From NCBI GenBank assembly GCA_035264765.1, contig DATFPQ010000154.1:1-22852 (forward strand): a DNA stretch of 22,852 bases. The letters are read 5' to 3'. Below are positions 7,250-15,110 of the stretch, in pieces. The notes beneath the pieces are model-generated. The model was given only the letters and a program-made list of their open reading frames with translations, was not told the origin of the DNA and did no database searches. Origin of the DNA: DATFPQ01 sp035264765. GTDB lineage: Bacteria; Actinomycetota; Actinomycetes; Actinomycetales; Angustibacteraceae. Numbering within the stretch: the stretch's first letter is position 1; each line of letters begins with the position of its first letter. The translations under genes and the position numbers were made by a program.

Positions 7250-10200
7250 TCAACCCTGCAGGAGTCCGCGGATGTCGTCAGCGCTCAGTGGTGCCCCCAT
7301 CAGACCGTCCGCCTCCACCACGCGGGCGAACAGCTCGCGCTTGCGCTCCTGAAGCTGCAGGACCTTCTCCTCGATGGTGTCCTCAGCGACGAGCCGGTAG
7401 ACCATGACCGTCTTGTCCTGCCCGATGCGGTGGGTGCGGTCCACGGCCTGAGCCTCGGTGGCGGGGTTCCACCATGGGTCCAGGACGAACACGTAGTCCG
7501 CTTCGGTCAGGGTCAGCCCCGAGCCACCCGCCTTGAGGCTGATCAGGAACACCGGCGCACTGCCCTCGGTGAACTCCTTGATTCGGCTCGGGCGATCGCT
7601 GGTGCGCCCGTCGAGGTAGACGCACGGGATGCCCTCCTCGTCCAACCGTTGGCGCACCAGTCGCAGGAAGCCGGTGAACTGGCTGAAGACCAGCGCCCGA
7701 TGCCCCTCGGCGGCCAGCTCCCGAACCTGCTCCAGAAGGGCATCGATCTTGCTGGAGCGGATCTTCCTCGGCGAGGCCTTGTCGACCAGCGAGACGTCCA
7801 GACTGAGCTGCCGCAGCACGGTCAGTGATCGCAGGATCGCGATGCGGTTGCGGTTGACGTCGTCGAGCATGCCGAGGACCCGCTGCCGCTCGCGCTGCAG
7901 ATGAGCCTGGTAGACGCGCTGCTGCTGCGGGTTGAGCGTCACGCTTAGAACCTGCTCGATCTTGGGCGGGAGGTCGCGTGCCACCTGCTCCTTGGTACGC
8001 CGGAGCATCAGCGGACGGATCCGACGTCGAAGGGTGTGCAGCAGCTCCGGCGACTGCCCGCTCTCGATGGGCTTGCGGTACTGCTCGGTGAAGCGCTGCG
8101 GGTGGGGGAAGAGTCCGGGAGCCACGATCGACAACAGCGCCCAGAGGTCCATCAGCGAGTTCTCCAGCGGGGTACCGGTGATCGCCAGCTTGAAGGGGGC
8201 CGGCAGCCGACGCGCCACCTGGTAGGTCTTGGCCTGGTGGTTCTTGACGAACTGCGCCTCGTCGAGGACCAGCCCACTCCAGGCCGCCTCGCGGTAGGCG
8301 TCCTCGTCCAGCCGCAGCAGCGCGAAGGACGTGACCACGACGTGCGCCCCGGCAATGGCGTCGCTGAGGGGCTCTCCGCTCCGCTTGCGGGTCTCGGTGA
8401 TGGTCGCCACGCGCAGGTCGGGGCAGAAGCGCGCCGCCTCACGCTGCCAGGTTGACACCACACTGGTCGGGGCCACGATCAGGAGCGGCAGATCCGGCGT
8501 CAGCGTGCCGAGCTCGCGAGCCCTCGCCGCCATGGCGAGCGTCTGCAACGTCTTCCCCAGCCCCATGTCGTCGGCCAGGATGCCGCCGAGCTGGTGGTCC
8601 CACAGCAGCGACAGCCAGGAGTAGCCCTGCGTCTGGTAGTCGCGCAGCTCGGCCAGGAGCCCGGCCGGTGGCGCCGGCTGGGGGGTCGACTCCAGGTCCA
8701 GCAGCGCGCCGACCGTTCGCGACCAGCGCTCGCTCTGGTGGGCGACGACTCCGAGGCTGACCAGCTCCTCCCAGAGACCGGCGTGCCATCGGGTCACCCG
8801 CAGCGCGTCGGACTCTCGGTCCTGCAGGGACCGTGCCTCCTCGATCAGCCGCCGCAGGGCCTGCAGCTGCGGCCGGTCGAGACTGAACCAGGTGCCGCTG
8901 TCCAGGATCAGATGCTTCTCACCGCGTGCAAGCGCCGTGAAGAGCGGTGTGAAGGGCACCTCCTCACCCTCGATCGTCACCGTGATCCCCAGGTCGAACC
9001 AGTCGCCGGGAGCCGCGTCGCCGGTCGCGCTGGGGTCGCTGGCAGAGACGGTGATGGACGGCTCCGCCTCGGCCTCGACGTACTCCAGCGGCGTGCCCTC
9101 CACCGTGACCGTGACGTCGTCCCGCTCCAGAAGGACGGGCAGGACGTCGCTCACGAACGCGGCCGTCTCCAGTCCCCGCAGCCGCTGCTCCGGAACGAGT
9201 CTGCGCTCCGTCCCGACCTCGACCCGCAGACCCGGCACCGCGTCGAGGACGTCGAGTCCGGCCAGCAGGGCGGCCTCGGCCGCACGATCACGCGCCGGTC
9301 CGTCGCTGGGACCCGCGATCGGGACGGCAACGACTCGGTCGTCGACGGCGTAGGAGAAAGACCAGCGCAGCAGCGTCTGGTGCGCTGGTTCGAAGGACAC
9401 TGACAGCGCCATCCTCGGTGGCTGGATCTCGGGAAAGGCGACGCTTGCGTCCGACGACTGGACGGTTGCGTGCTGGCGCAGCGCAGGGTAGTAGCGGCTA
9501 AGGAACCGCGGCACGTCCTGTGCCGGAACGCGTACTGCCTGGCCCCCCGCGACCAGCCGGCCCATGCTCGGATCGAGAGGCGGGTCGAAGCGTGCCAGCA
9601 CAAGTCCGTCGGAACCGTGCACGAACACACCGTGTGGCGGCACGCCGAGGTAGCCCAGGCGATCGCCGCTTATGGGCTCGGTGTCCTCGATGCCCGGGAT
9701 CCGCGGCCGCGTCGACACGCTGAGATCGCCGCTGGGTCCGCTACAGCGGACGTCGAGGACGACGGTGGCCGGGTCGTCCTCGACCCGCACCGAGGTGTGC
9801 CCCTTACCGCCCGTCACGACAGGGATTCCAGCCTGCCTGGCTTCACGCAGCAACCGCCAGAGCGACGGGCCGAGCTGCTCGGTCGTGACGTGCGGCTCGG
9901 AGGCGTAGTAGCCCCCACGGGCCCGAGCGCGGACCGTGGCCACAAAGGCGAGAACCGCTTCCCGCTGCAGGGGGTCGAGACGAACCGCGCCGTAGCCGTA
10001 CTCCACCTCATTCCAGGACGCCCCGGTGCGGACCCACCCGCCGTTCCGCCCCCTGGTCAGCGGCCGCAGGCGAAGCCCGGGCGTCACGGGCGACGACGAC
10101 CCGACGTAACGACGCGCGGGGGGGATGACCACCTCCACGTGCAAAGCCAGTGGAGGGACGTCGCCTTGCGCAGGCGGGTCGCGAAGCAGGTCTGCGAATG

Positions 10201-10579
10201 CCGTCTCCCAGGCGTGGCTGGGCGGTTGTCCGACGCCGATGAGCCGGCTACGCGCCGTCAGCAGAACCGCGGCGACGTGCTTGCAGTCCACCTGCACGGG
10301 GCAGGTGCACTGACCGGCCCAGGCCGGCGGCTGGTCGGGGTCGAGCCCCAGATCCTCCTCGACCGTGATCACGGTCTGGTACTTGCGCCCTGCACTGCCC
10401 CGGACGCCGCCCAGCAGCACACGCCCCGCCCGACCCGCCGCCAGCGACGCGACTGCTCCGGAGCGGTGGTAGGCAAGTCCGCGTTGGAAGGTGCCCGGCC
10501 CCAGCTGGTTGGTCAGCTCCTCATCGCTGAGCTCGGCCACCCAGCGGGGTGGGGCGCTGTCGAAGGCTTGGGCCGTCAT
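7250..10579 (-). CDS. SWIM zinc-finger SNF2-family ATPase / DEAD-like helicase
   Basis: This 1109-residue protein has an N-terminal SWIM zinc finger (Cys91, Cys93, Cys99, His101). A long middle region follows, then a SNF2 motor. Walker A lies in ADDMGLGKTLQT near residue 675, the DEAQ box (LVLDEAQFVKN) near 773, and the C-terminal RecA lobe has GGSGLTLT and DRTHRIGQ near 1050. SNF2 proteins translocate on duplex DNA and remodel protein-DNA complexes. Bacterial SWIM-SNF2 proteins are widespread in actinobacteria but their target is unknown. The ATG overlaps the stop of a 9-codon leader ORF and has only a weak ribosome binding site of its own. No methyltransferase or nuclease of a known SNF2-containing defence system is adjacent. 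Confidence 0.93.
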   Translation of the reverse strand: MTAQAFDSAPPRWVAELSDEELTNQLGPGTFQRGLAYHRSGAVASLAAGRAGRVLLGGVRGSAGRKYQTVITVEEDLGLDPDQPPAWAGQCTCPVQVDCKHVAAVLLTARSRLIGVGQPPSHAWETAFADLLRDPPAQGDVPPLALHVEVVIPPARRYVGSSSPVTPGLRLRPLTRGRNGGWVRTGASWNEVEYGYGAVRLDPLQREAVLAFVATVRARARGGYYASEPHVTTEQLGPSLWRLLREARQAGIPVVTGGKGHTSVRVEDDPATVVLDVRCSGPSGDLSVSTRPRIPGIEDTEPISGDRLGYLGVPPHGVFVHGSDGLVLARFDPPLDPSMGRLVAGGQAVRVPAQDVPRFLSRYYPALRQHATVQSSDASVAFPEIQPPRMALSVSFEPAHQTLLRWSFSYAVDDRVVAVPIAGPSDGPARDRAAEAALLAGLDVLDAVPGLRVEVGTERRLVPEQRLRGLETAAFVSDVLPVLLERDDVTVTVEGTPLEYVEAEAEPSITVSASDPSATGDAAPGDWFDLGITVTIEGEEVPFTPLFTALARGEKHLILDSGTWFSLDRPQLQALRRLIEEARSLQDRESDALRVTRWHAGLWEELVSLGVVAHQSERWSRTVGALLDLESTPQPAPPAGLLAELRDYQTQGYSWLSLLWDHQLGGILADDMGLGKTLQTLAMAARARELGTLTPDLPLLIVAPTSVVSTWQREAARFCPDLRVATITETRKRSGEPLSDAIAGAHVVVTSFALLRLDEDAYREAAWSGLVLDEAQFVKNHQAKTYQVARRLPAPFKLAITGTPLENSLMDLWALLSIVAPGLFPHPQRFTEQYRKPIESGQSPELLHTLRRRIRPLMLRRTKEQVARDLPPKIEQVLSVTLNPQQQRVYQAHLQRERQRVLGMLDDVNRNRIAILRSLTVLRQLSLDVSLVDKASPRKIRSSKIDALLEQVRELAAEGHRALVFSQFTGFLRLVRQRLDEEGIPCVYLDGRTSDRPSRIKEFTEGSAPVFLISLKAGGSGLTLTEADYVFVLDPWWNPATEAQAVDRTHRIGQDKTVMVYRLVAEDTIEEKVLQLQERKRELFARVVEADGLMGAPLSADDIRGLLQG

Positions 10580-10605
10580 GTTGGGAGACGCTTCTGGCTG
10601 GCCAC
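10576..10605 (-). CDS. Putative 9-residue leader peptide ORF before the SNF2 gene
   Basis: GTG at 10605 starts a frame of nine codons (VASQKRLPT) whose TGA overlaps the ATG of the SNF2 gene (ATGA). GAGGAG sits 6 bases before the GTG, an almost ideal ribosome binding site. The SNF2 ATG itself has only a poor one. Ribosomes would therefore load at the mini-ORF and restart on the ATPase gene. Too short to judge by composition. Confidence 0.45.
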   Translation of the reverse strand: MASQKRLPT

Positions 10606-10740
10606 GGTGCTCTCCTCAGCGGGATTGGTGTAGTCGACAGCATGGTGAGGGTCGCCCGAGGGCGGAGCGCGACAGTGCACACCGCGGCGGCGTGTCGCAT
10701 GACCGATGTACACATGATCGCCAGTACCGCGCCGCATCCA

Positions 10741-13398
10741 TCACGACTGCGCCATGTCGACGAACCGCGAGTAGTGGCCCTGGAAGGCCACGGTGATGGT
10801 GTCGGTCGGGCCATTGCGGTGCTTCGCCACGATGAAGTCCGCCTCCCCGGCGCGCGGCGACTCCTTCTCGTAGGCGTCCTCGCGGTGCAGCAGCACCACC
10901 ATGTCGGCGTCCTGCTCGATCGAGTTGTGGGCCGCGATGCCGTTGGCGACGAAGTTGTGGTTGCCCACCACCGTGGCGTCGAAGACCGGCTCCTCGCCGT
11001 CCGGCTCGATCGACACGACCTCGTCCCAGAAAAGGTCGTTGACCGCCAGAATCTCCAGGTCCGCGTCGTCCAGCAGCGCCGCAACTCGGCCGAGGCGCTC
11101 ACGCGACGGAGACGACTTCCACAACGCCGACCCGCCGAACGCCGTGCCCATCGCCGCGGCGAACGCCCGGTGCGACATCCCGCGCTCGGCCAGCACCGTC
11201 CGCACGCGATCCCAGACCTGAGCCGGCACGGTGTCGACGTTCGGGTTGGCGTCGATGCGGCGCAGGATCTCGAGCAGCGCCGACGCCTGAACCCCCCGGG
11301 CCCCATGCACGCCGATCTGCTCCAGGAACCACTTCTGGTCGGTGGCACCGGAGACGTCGAGGGTGTAGCCGTCGCGGTAGCCGGCCTTGTGGGTGGTGTG
11401 GATCCGCGCCGAGATGCCGAAGCGGAGCAGCAGTCGTGACAGGTCATCCACCAACCTGCGACTGGTCGAGGCGTAGTAGACGCGGCCACCGCGCCGTCCG
11501 CGGTTCACCGTTATCGAGCCGTCGGTCGCCCAGATGTGCCGCAGGAAGAGCCGAATCTGGCGCTTGGGTAGTGCGAACACGGCCTCCGGCACGTGCTTCT
11601 CGTGGCTGCGCAGCCCGAACAGCCCCAGGTCGTCCAGCCAGGCGGCGACCGGGTTGCGACGGCCGTGGGCCAGGTGGTGTGGCGCCGGGAGCCGCAGCGT
11701 CGTTACCCGGGCGGCCGGGTAACCGTCCCGGACCGCCGTGACCCCGAAGCGCTCAGCCGCCTGGCTGACGGCCCTGAGGTTTGCCTCGTCCACGCTGGCG
11801 TACTGGATCGGCTGGCGCCGCAGGAAGGACCCGTCGCGGAGCAGGTGCGCCAGGAGGACCACCTCGTCGTCGGTCCAGGAGGTCTCGAGCTCTGGAGCGG
11901 GGACGTGCCGGGGCACCCCGAGCCGGGAGCCTGGCCGGAGCTCGTCGACCCGCCGCCAGCCGTCGTAGGTGAGAAACGGGTGGTTCGCCGTGGCCCGCAC
12001 CTGCTTGCCGGACGCCAGGGTGATACGGGACACCGGCTTGACGCCCGTGGAGAAGACATGGGTGAGGTGGCGTCGGACATACCGCAGCGAGTCGTCCAGG
12101 GACCACACCGGCACGTTGGTCTTCCCGGTCGCGTACAGCTCGCCGAGGCTGACCTCGGCGCCGGTGTCGGCACGGAGCACCCGGGTGTCCGCGGTCAGGC
12201 ATCCCGACTCTCGGAGGTCGGACATCTGCGGCTTCTTGTCGGTGCGCTGCTCGGGACCACGGTTCAGCTGCGAGATGGCGATGACCGGCACCTCGAGCTC
12301 CTTGGCGAGCAGCTTCAGCGCTCGGGAGAACTCGGAGACCTCCTGCTGGCGGGATTCCACCCGCTTGCCGCTGCTCATCAGCTGCAGGTAGTCGATGATC
12401 ACGATCTTCAGGTCGTGCCGCTGCTTGAGCCGCCGGCACTTGGCCCGGATCTCCATCAGCGACATGTTGGGGCTGTCGTCGATGAACAGCGGGGCGTCGC
12501 TCAGCTCCCCCATCGTCCGGGCCATCTTGGTCCAGTCCGACTCCTCCAGCCGGCCCTGGCGCAGCTTCTGCAGCGGGATCTTCGCCTCGGCGCTGAGCAT
12601 CCGCATGGTGATCTCGGTGCGGCTCATCTCCAGGCTGAAGATCACCGACGTCAGCTTGTGCCGGATCGAGGCGGACCGGGCGATGTCCAGACCCATGGTG
12701 GACTTGCCGATCGCCGGCCGGGCCGCGAGCACGATCATCTGGCCGGGGTGCAGGCCGTTGGTCAACCGGTCGAGGTCGGCGAAGCCGGTGGGGACGCCGA
12801 TCATGCCCTCGCCCCGGTGGCCCGCGGCCTCGATCTCGTCCACCGTCGGCTCGATGATCTGGCCGATCGGCAGGTAGTCCTCGCTCGTACGCCGCTCGGT
12901 GACGGCGTACACCTCCGCCTGGGCGGCGTTGACGATGTCGTCGACGTCGCCGCCGGTGGTCGCGTAGCCGAGCTGGACGATCTTGGTGCCTGCCTCGACC
13001 AGGCGCCGCAGGACGGCCCGCTCGCGGACGATCCGGGCGTAGTAGCCGGCGTTGGCCGCGGTCGGCACCGAGGAGATCAGGGTGTGCAGGTACGGCGCGC
13101 CGCCGACCCGGGCCAGGTCGCCGCGGTTGGTGAGGTACGCGGACACGGTGACCGCGTCGGCCGGCTCGCCTCGGCCGTACAGGTCGAGGATCGCCTCGTA
13201 GACCAGCTCGTGCGCCGGACGGTAGAAGTCGTTGCCCCGCAGGACCTCGATCACGTCGGCGATCGCGTCCTTGCTGAGCATCATCCCGCCGAGCACGGAC
13301 TGCTCGGCCGCGACGTCCTGCGGCGGGGTGCGGTCGAACGACTCACCGGGACCATCGGGCGCGCCGTACGCCGGCGCGCCCATCTCGGTGATCGTCAC
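10741..13398 (-). CDS. dnaB: Replicative DNA helicase DnaB, interrupted by an intein
   Basis: The precursor is 885 residues; removal of the 426-residue intein (400-825) leaves 459, the normal DnaB length. DnaB is the hexameric 5'-3' helicase at the replication fork. The N-terminal helicase-loader domain covers about residues 22-125. Walker A is ARPAIGKST with Lys232. Walker B is VIIDYLQL near 333-340. Then come SQLNRGPEQRTDKKP and, in two pieces, the DLRESG / SIEQDADMV arginine-finger region. The intein sits between Gly399 and the following Ser. The GTG at 13398 is chosen because GGAGGAGGGG lies 5 bases upstream; the frame stays open to 13662 but that part is non-coding. The promoter region holds DnaA-box-like repeats. 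Confidence 0.96.
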   Translation of the reverse strand: MTITEMGAPAYGAPDGPGESFDRTPPQDVAAEQSVLGGMMLSKDAIADVIEVLRGNDFYRPAHELVYEAILDLYGRGEPADAVTVSAYLTNRGDLARVGGAPYLHTLISSVPTAANAGYYARIVRERAVLRRLVEAGTKIVQLGYATTGGDVDDIVNAAQAEVYAVTERRTSEDYLPIGQIIEPTVDEIEAAGHRGEGMIGVPTGFADLDRLTNGLHPGQMIVLAARPAIGKSTMGLDIARSASIRHKLTSVIFSLEMSRTEITMRMLSAEAKIPLQKLRQGRLEESDWTKMARTMGELSDAPLFIDDSPNMSLMEIRAKCRRLKQRHDLKIVIIDYLQLMSSGKRVESRQQEVSEFSRALKLLAKELEVPVIAISQLNRGPEQRTDKKPQMSDLRESGCLTADTRVLRADTGAEVSLGELYATGKTNVPVWSLDDSLRYVRRHLTHVFSTGVKPVSRITLASGKQVRATANHPFLTYDGWRRVDELRPGSRLGVPRHVPAPELETSWTDDEVVLLAHLLRDGSFLRRQPIQYASVDEANLRAVSQAAERFGVTAVRDGYPAARVTTLRLPAPHHLAHGRRNPVAAWLDDLGLFGLRSHEKHVPEAVFALPKRQIRLFLRHIWATDGSITVNRGRRGGRVYYASTSRRLVDDLSRLLLRFGISARIHTTHKAGYRDGYTLDVSGATDQKWFLEQIGVHGARGVQASALLEILRRIDANPNVDTVPAQVWDRVRTVLAERGMSHRAFAAAMGTAFGGSALWKSSPSRERLGRVAALLDDADLEILAVNDLFWDEVVSIEPDGEEPVFDATVVGNHNFVANGIAAHNSIEQDADMVVLLHREDAYEKESPRAGEADFIVAKHRNGPTDTITVAFQGHYSRFVDMAQS
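10924..12201 (-). mobile_element. DnaB intein with LAGLIDADG homing endonuclease
   Basis: This is a 426-residue in-frame protein intron. It starts with Cys1 (CLTADTRVL, block A). Block B is RATANHPF with Thr71 and His74. It ends VFDATVVGNHNFVANGIAAHN (blocks F and G), with penultimate His425, terminal Asn426 and Ser as the +1 residue. All splicing residues are therefore present. Two dodecapeptide motifs, LLAHLLRDGS (Asp123) and LRHIWATDGS (Asp227), keep the metal-binding aspartates of the LAGLIDADG endonuclease. An HTH-like insert at about 330-377 may add DNA contacts. The insertion point RESG/SIEQ is the one used by the Synechocystis DnaB intein. Base composition matches the host gene, suggesting long residence. 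Confidence 0.95.
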
Positions 13399-13583
13399 TG
13401 CATCCCCTCCTCCGGGCCGGCGCACCCGTCCGCGCGGCGACGAACGGCGGACGCAGATCAGTGCACCAGCCAGGTCCGACAACGCGGTTGGTCCTGCCGC
13501 CGGCGCTCCCGCGACGTCCGGTCGAAGGTGTGCGAGGGTGCTCGCGAACGCTACGGGGCGCCCTCGCCCGAACCCAAGCCCGC

Positions 13584-13726
13584 GTGTGCACACAGCTGTG
13601 GACGGCGCTGTGGACGCGTACGCGCTGCTCGGAGGAAAAGGCTGTGCACAACTGTGGACCAACCTGGGGGTAACACGATGTCAGGACGTCTGACCTGCGC
13701 AGACGTCCTCCACCGACTGTGGACGG
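13584..13726. promoter_or_regulatory. Cluster of DnaA-box-like sites
   Basis: Four copies of TGTGGAC in the same orientation lie at 13597, 13609, 13653 and 13718. TGTGCACAA lies at 13643 and the palindrome GTGTGCACAC at 13584. Read on the minus strand, the sites at 13643 and 13653 match the high-GC actinobacterial DnaA box TTGTCCACA at 8 of 9 positions, and the other TGTGGAC sites match at 7 of 9. The first two are 12 bp apart. DnaA binding is inferred, not shown. Confidence 0.5.
13683..13709. repeat. Perfect 10-bp inverted repeat, 7-bp spacer
   Basis: AGGACGTCTG (13683-13692) and CAGACGTCCT (13700-13709) are exact reverse complements. The element is 27 bp upstream of the chosen MATE start and between two DnaA-box-like sites. 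It could be a regulator operator or an mRNA hairpin; no T-run follows, so it is not a typical terminator. Confidence 0.65.
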
Positions 13727-13728
13727 AA

Positions 13729-13749
13729 GAAAGATCGTGAAGATCTTTC
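13729..13749 (+). promoter_or_regulatory. Hairpin presenting the MATE start codon
   Basis: GAAAGATC (13729-13736) and GATCTTTC (13742-13749) form a perfect 8-bp stem around the loop GTGAA. The GTG at 13737 in that loop is the best start of the MATE gene, and the ribosome binding site GGAAG (13725-13729) abuts the stem. Folding of the mRNA would affect initiation. Confidence 0.5.
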
Positions 13750-15110
13750 CCAGCTTGAGCCCTGGGGACCACACCCAGCCGGGGGCTGCCCAGGAGGTAC
13801 TGCGGCTGGCGGTACCAGCCTTCGCGGCACTGGTGGCCGAGCCGGCCTTCCTGCTCGCCGACGCGGCCATCGTGGGCCGGCTCGGGACCGCGCCACTGGC
13901 CGGTCTGGGCGTGGCCTCGGCCGCCCTGGCCGCCGCCGCCGGGGTGTTCGTCTTTCTCGCGTACGGGACCACCGGCGCGGTCGCGAGGCGCAGCGGCGCG
14001 GGTGATCGGCGCGGCGCCCTGGCGGTGGGGTTGGACGGCGTCTGGCTGGCGCTGCTGCTGGGGGTCGTGACCGGCGTCGCGCTGCTGCTGTCCGCGGACC
14101 GCGTCGCCGCGGCGTTCGGCGCCTCACCCGCAGCCAGCGGCGCCGCCACGACGTACCTGCGGATCAGTGCCCTCGGCCTGCCCAGCATGCTCGTGTCGAT
14201 GGCAGCAACGGGGGTGCTGCGGGGCCTGCAGGACACCCGGACGCCCCTGGTCGTGGCGCTGGTCGGTTTCACGACGAACATCGGGCTCAACGTCCTGCTC
14301 GTCCTGGGCCTGAGCCATGGCATCGCGGGGTCGGCGACGGGGACGGTGCTGGCGCAGACCGGCATGGCGGTGGCGCTGGTGACGGTCGTGGTCCGGGGCG
14401 TGCGACGAATCACCGACGAGGAGACGGACGGCGGCGGGATGGGCCTGCCGTTGCGGCCGCATCCGTGGCGGGTGCTCGCCGCGGCCCGGCTGGGACTCCC
14501 CCTGCTGGTCAGGACGCTGGCCCTGCGGGGCGTCCTGCTCCTCACCACCTGGGCGGCGGCCGCTGGCGGCGACGTGTCGCTGGCGGCCTACCAGGTGTCC
14601 GCGACCGTGTGGACGTTCCTCACCTTCGCCCTCGACGCCCTGGCGATCGCTGCCCAGGCCCTCACCGGGCGCGCCTTGGGTGCCGGCGACGCGGACGAGG
14701 CTCGGGCCCTGACCTCGCTGATGGTGCGCTGGGGCGTCCTGGCCGGCGTGGTGCTGGGCCTGCTGGTGCTCGTCACGTCACCGCTCGTGCCCGCCGCCTT
14801 CACGACCGATCCGGCGGTGCGGGCGGCGCTCACCGGCGCCCTCGTGGTGGTCGCGGTGCAGCAACCGTTGTCCGGTCTGGTGTTCGTGCTCGACGGCGTG
14901 CTGATCGGCGCCGGGGACGGCCGGTGGCTGGCCGGCGCGCAGATCCTCCTGCTGGTCGCCTACCTGCCCGTCGCCCTTGCGGTGCGTGGCGTAGGAGCCA
15001 CGGCCGCCGTCCTGTGGTGCGGGTTCGCCGTCTTCATGGCGCTGCGCGGACTGGCGCTGTCCTGGCGCGCCCGCGGCGACGCCTGGGCCGTCGTCGGGGC
15101 CGCCCGCTGA
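13737..15110 (+). CDS. MATE-family efflux transporter (DinF-like)
   Basis: This is a protein of about 457 residues with twelve hydrophobic segments arranged as two similar halves. The first half begins EVLRLAVPAFAALVAEPAFLLADAAIVGRLG, the typical opening of DinF-type multidrug and toxic compound extruders. The repeat of that pattern comes after the central loop (residues about 225-245, RRITDEETDGGG). These antiporters use Na+ or H+ to expel cationic drugs or metabolites; the substrate is unknown. GTG 13737 is preferred over GTG 13719 because GGAAG lies 7 bases before it and nothing lies before the other. It is transcribed away from dnaB and ends convergent to rplI, which is not a usual neighbour of the ribosomal operon, so it may be a local insertion. 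Confidence 0.93.
   Translation: MKIFPSLSPGDHTQPGAAQEVLRLAVPAFAALVAEPAFLLADAAIVGRLGTAPLAGLGVASAALAAAAGVFVFLAYGTTGAVARRSGAGDRRGALAVGLDGVWLALLLGVVTGVALLLSADRVAAAFGASPAASGAATTYLRISALGLPSMLVSMAATGVLRGLQDTRTPLVVALVGFTTNIGLNVLLVLGLSHGIAGSATGTVLAQTGMAVALVTVVVRGVRRITDEETDGGGMGLPLRPHPWRVLAAARLGLPLLVRTLALRGVLLLTTWAAAAGGDVSLAAYQVSATVWTFLTFALDALAIAAQALTGRALGAGDADEARALTSLMVRWGVLAGVVLGLLVLVTSPLVPAAFTTDPAVRAALTGALVVVAVQQPLSGLVFVLDGVLIGAGDGRWLAGAQILLLVAYLPVALAVRGVGATAAVLWCGFAVFMALRGLALSWRARGDAWAVVGAAR

Larger units (their letters stand above)
13399..13736. promoter_or_regulatory. dnaB / MATE divergent intergenic region
   Basis: This 338-bp gap has no convincing gene; open frames across it are upstream extensions of dnaB or antisense shadows. 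It must hold promoters for dnaB (minus) and the MATE gene (plus). A possible dnaB promoter is TTGGGT, 18 bases, TAGCGT (-10 at about 13548-13553). The right half contains repeated TGTGGAC sites, a perfect 10-bp inverted repeat and a start-codon hairpin, listed separately. Confidence 0.6.

Noticed and set aside
7250..10579. SNF2 ATPase as part of a phage-defence system
   Set aside because: No nuclease, phospholipase-D-like or DNA methylase partner genes adjacent; the neighbouring methyltransferase looks like a small-molecule type.
10706..10715. ATGTACACAT palindrome with PadR-like half sites
   Set aside because: Only 4-bp arms, downstream of dnaB rather than at a promoter I can support, and remote from padR.
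11593..13740. 715-codon plus-strand open frame opposite dnaB
   Set aside because: Antisense shadow of dnaB with low-complexity composition and no recognizable family.
14608..14616. Another TGTGGACG site
   Set aside because: Single copy within the MATE coding sequence, at the density expected by chance; not counted with the intergenic cluster.
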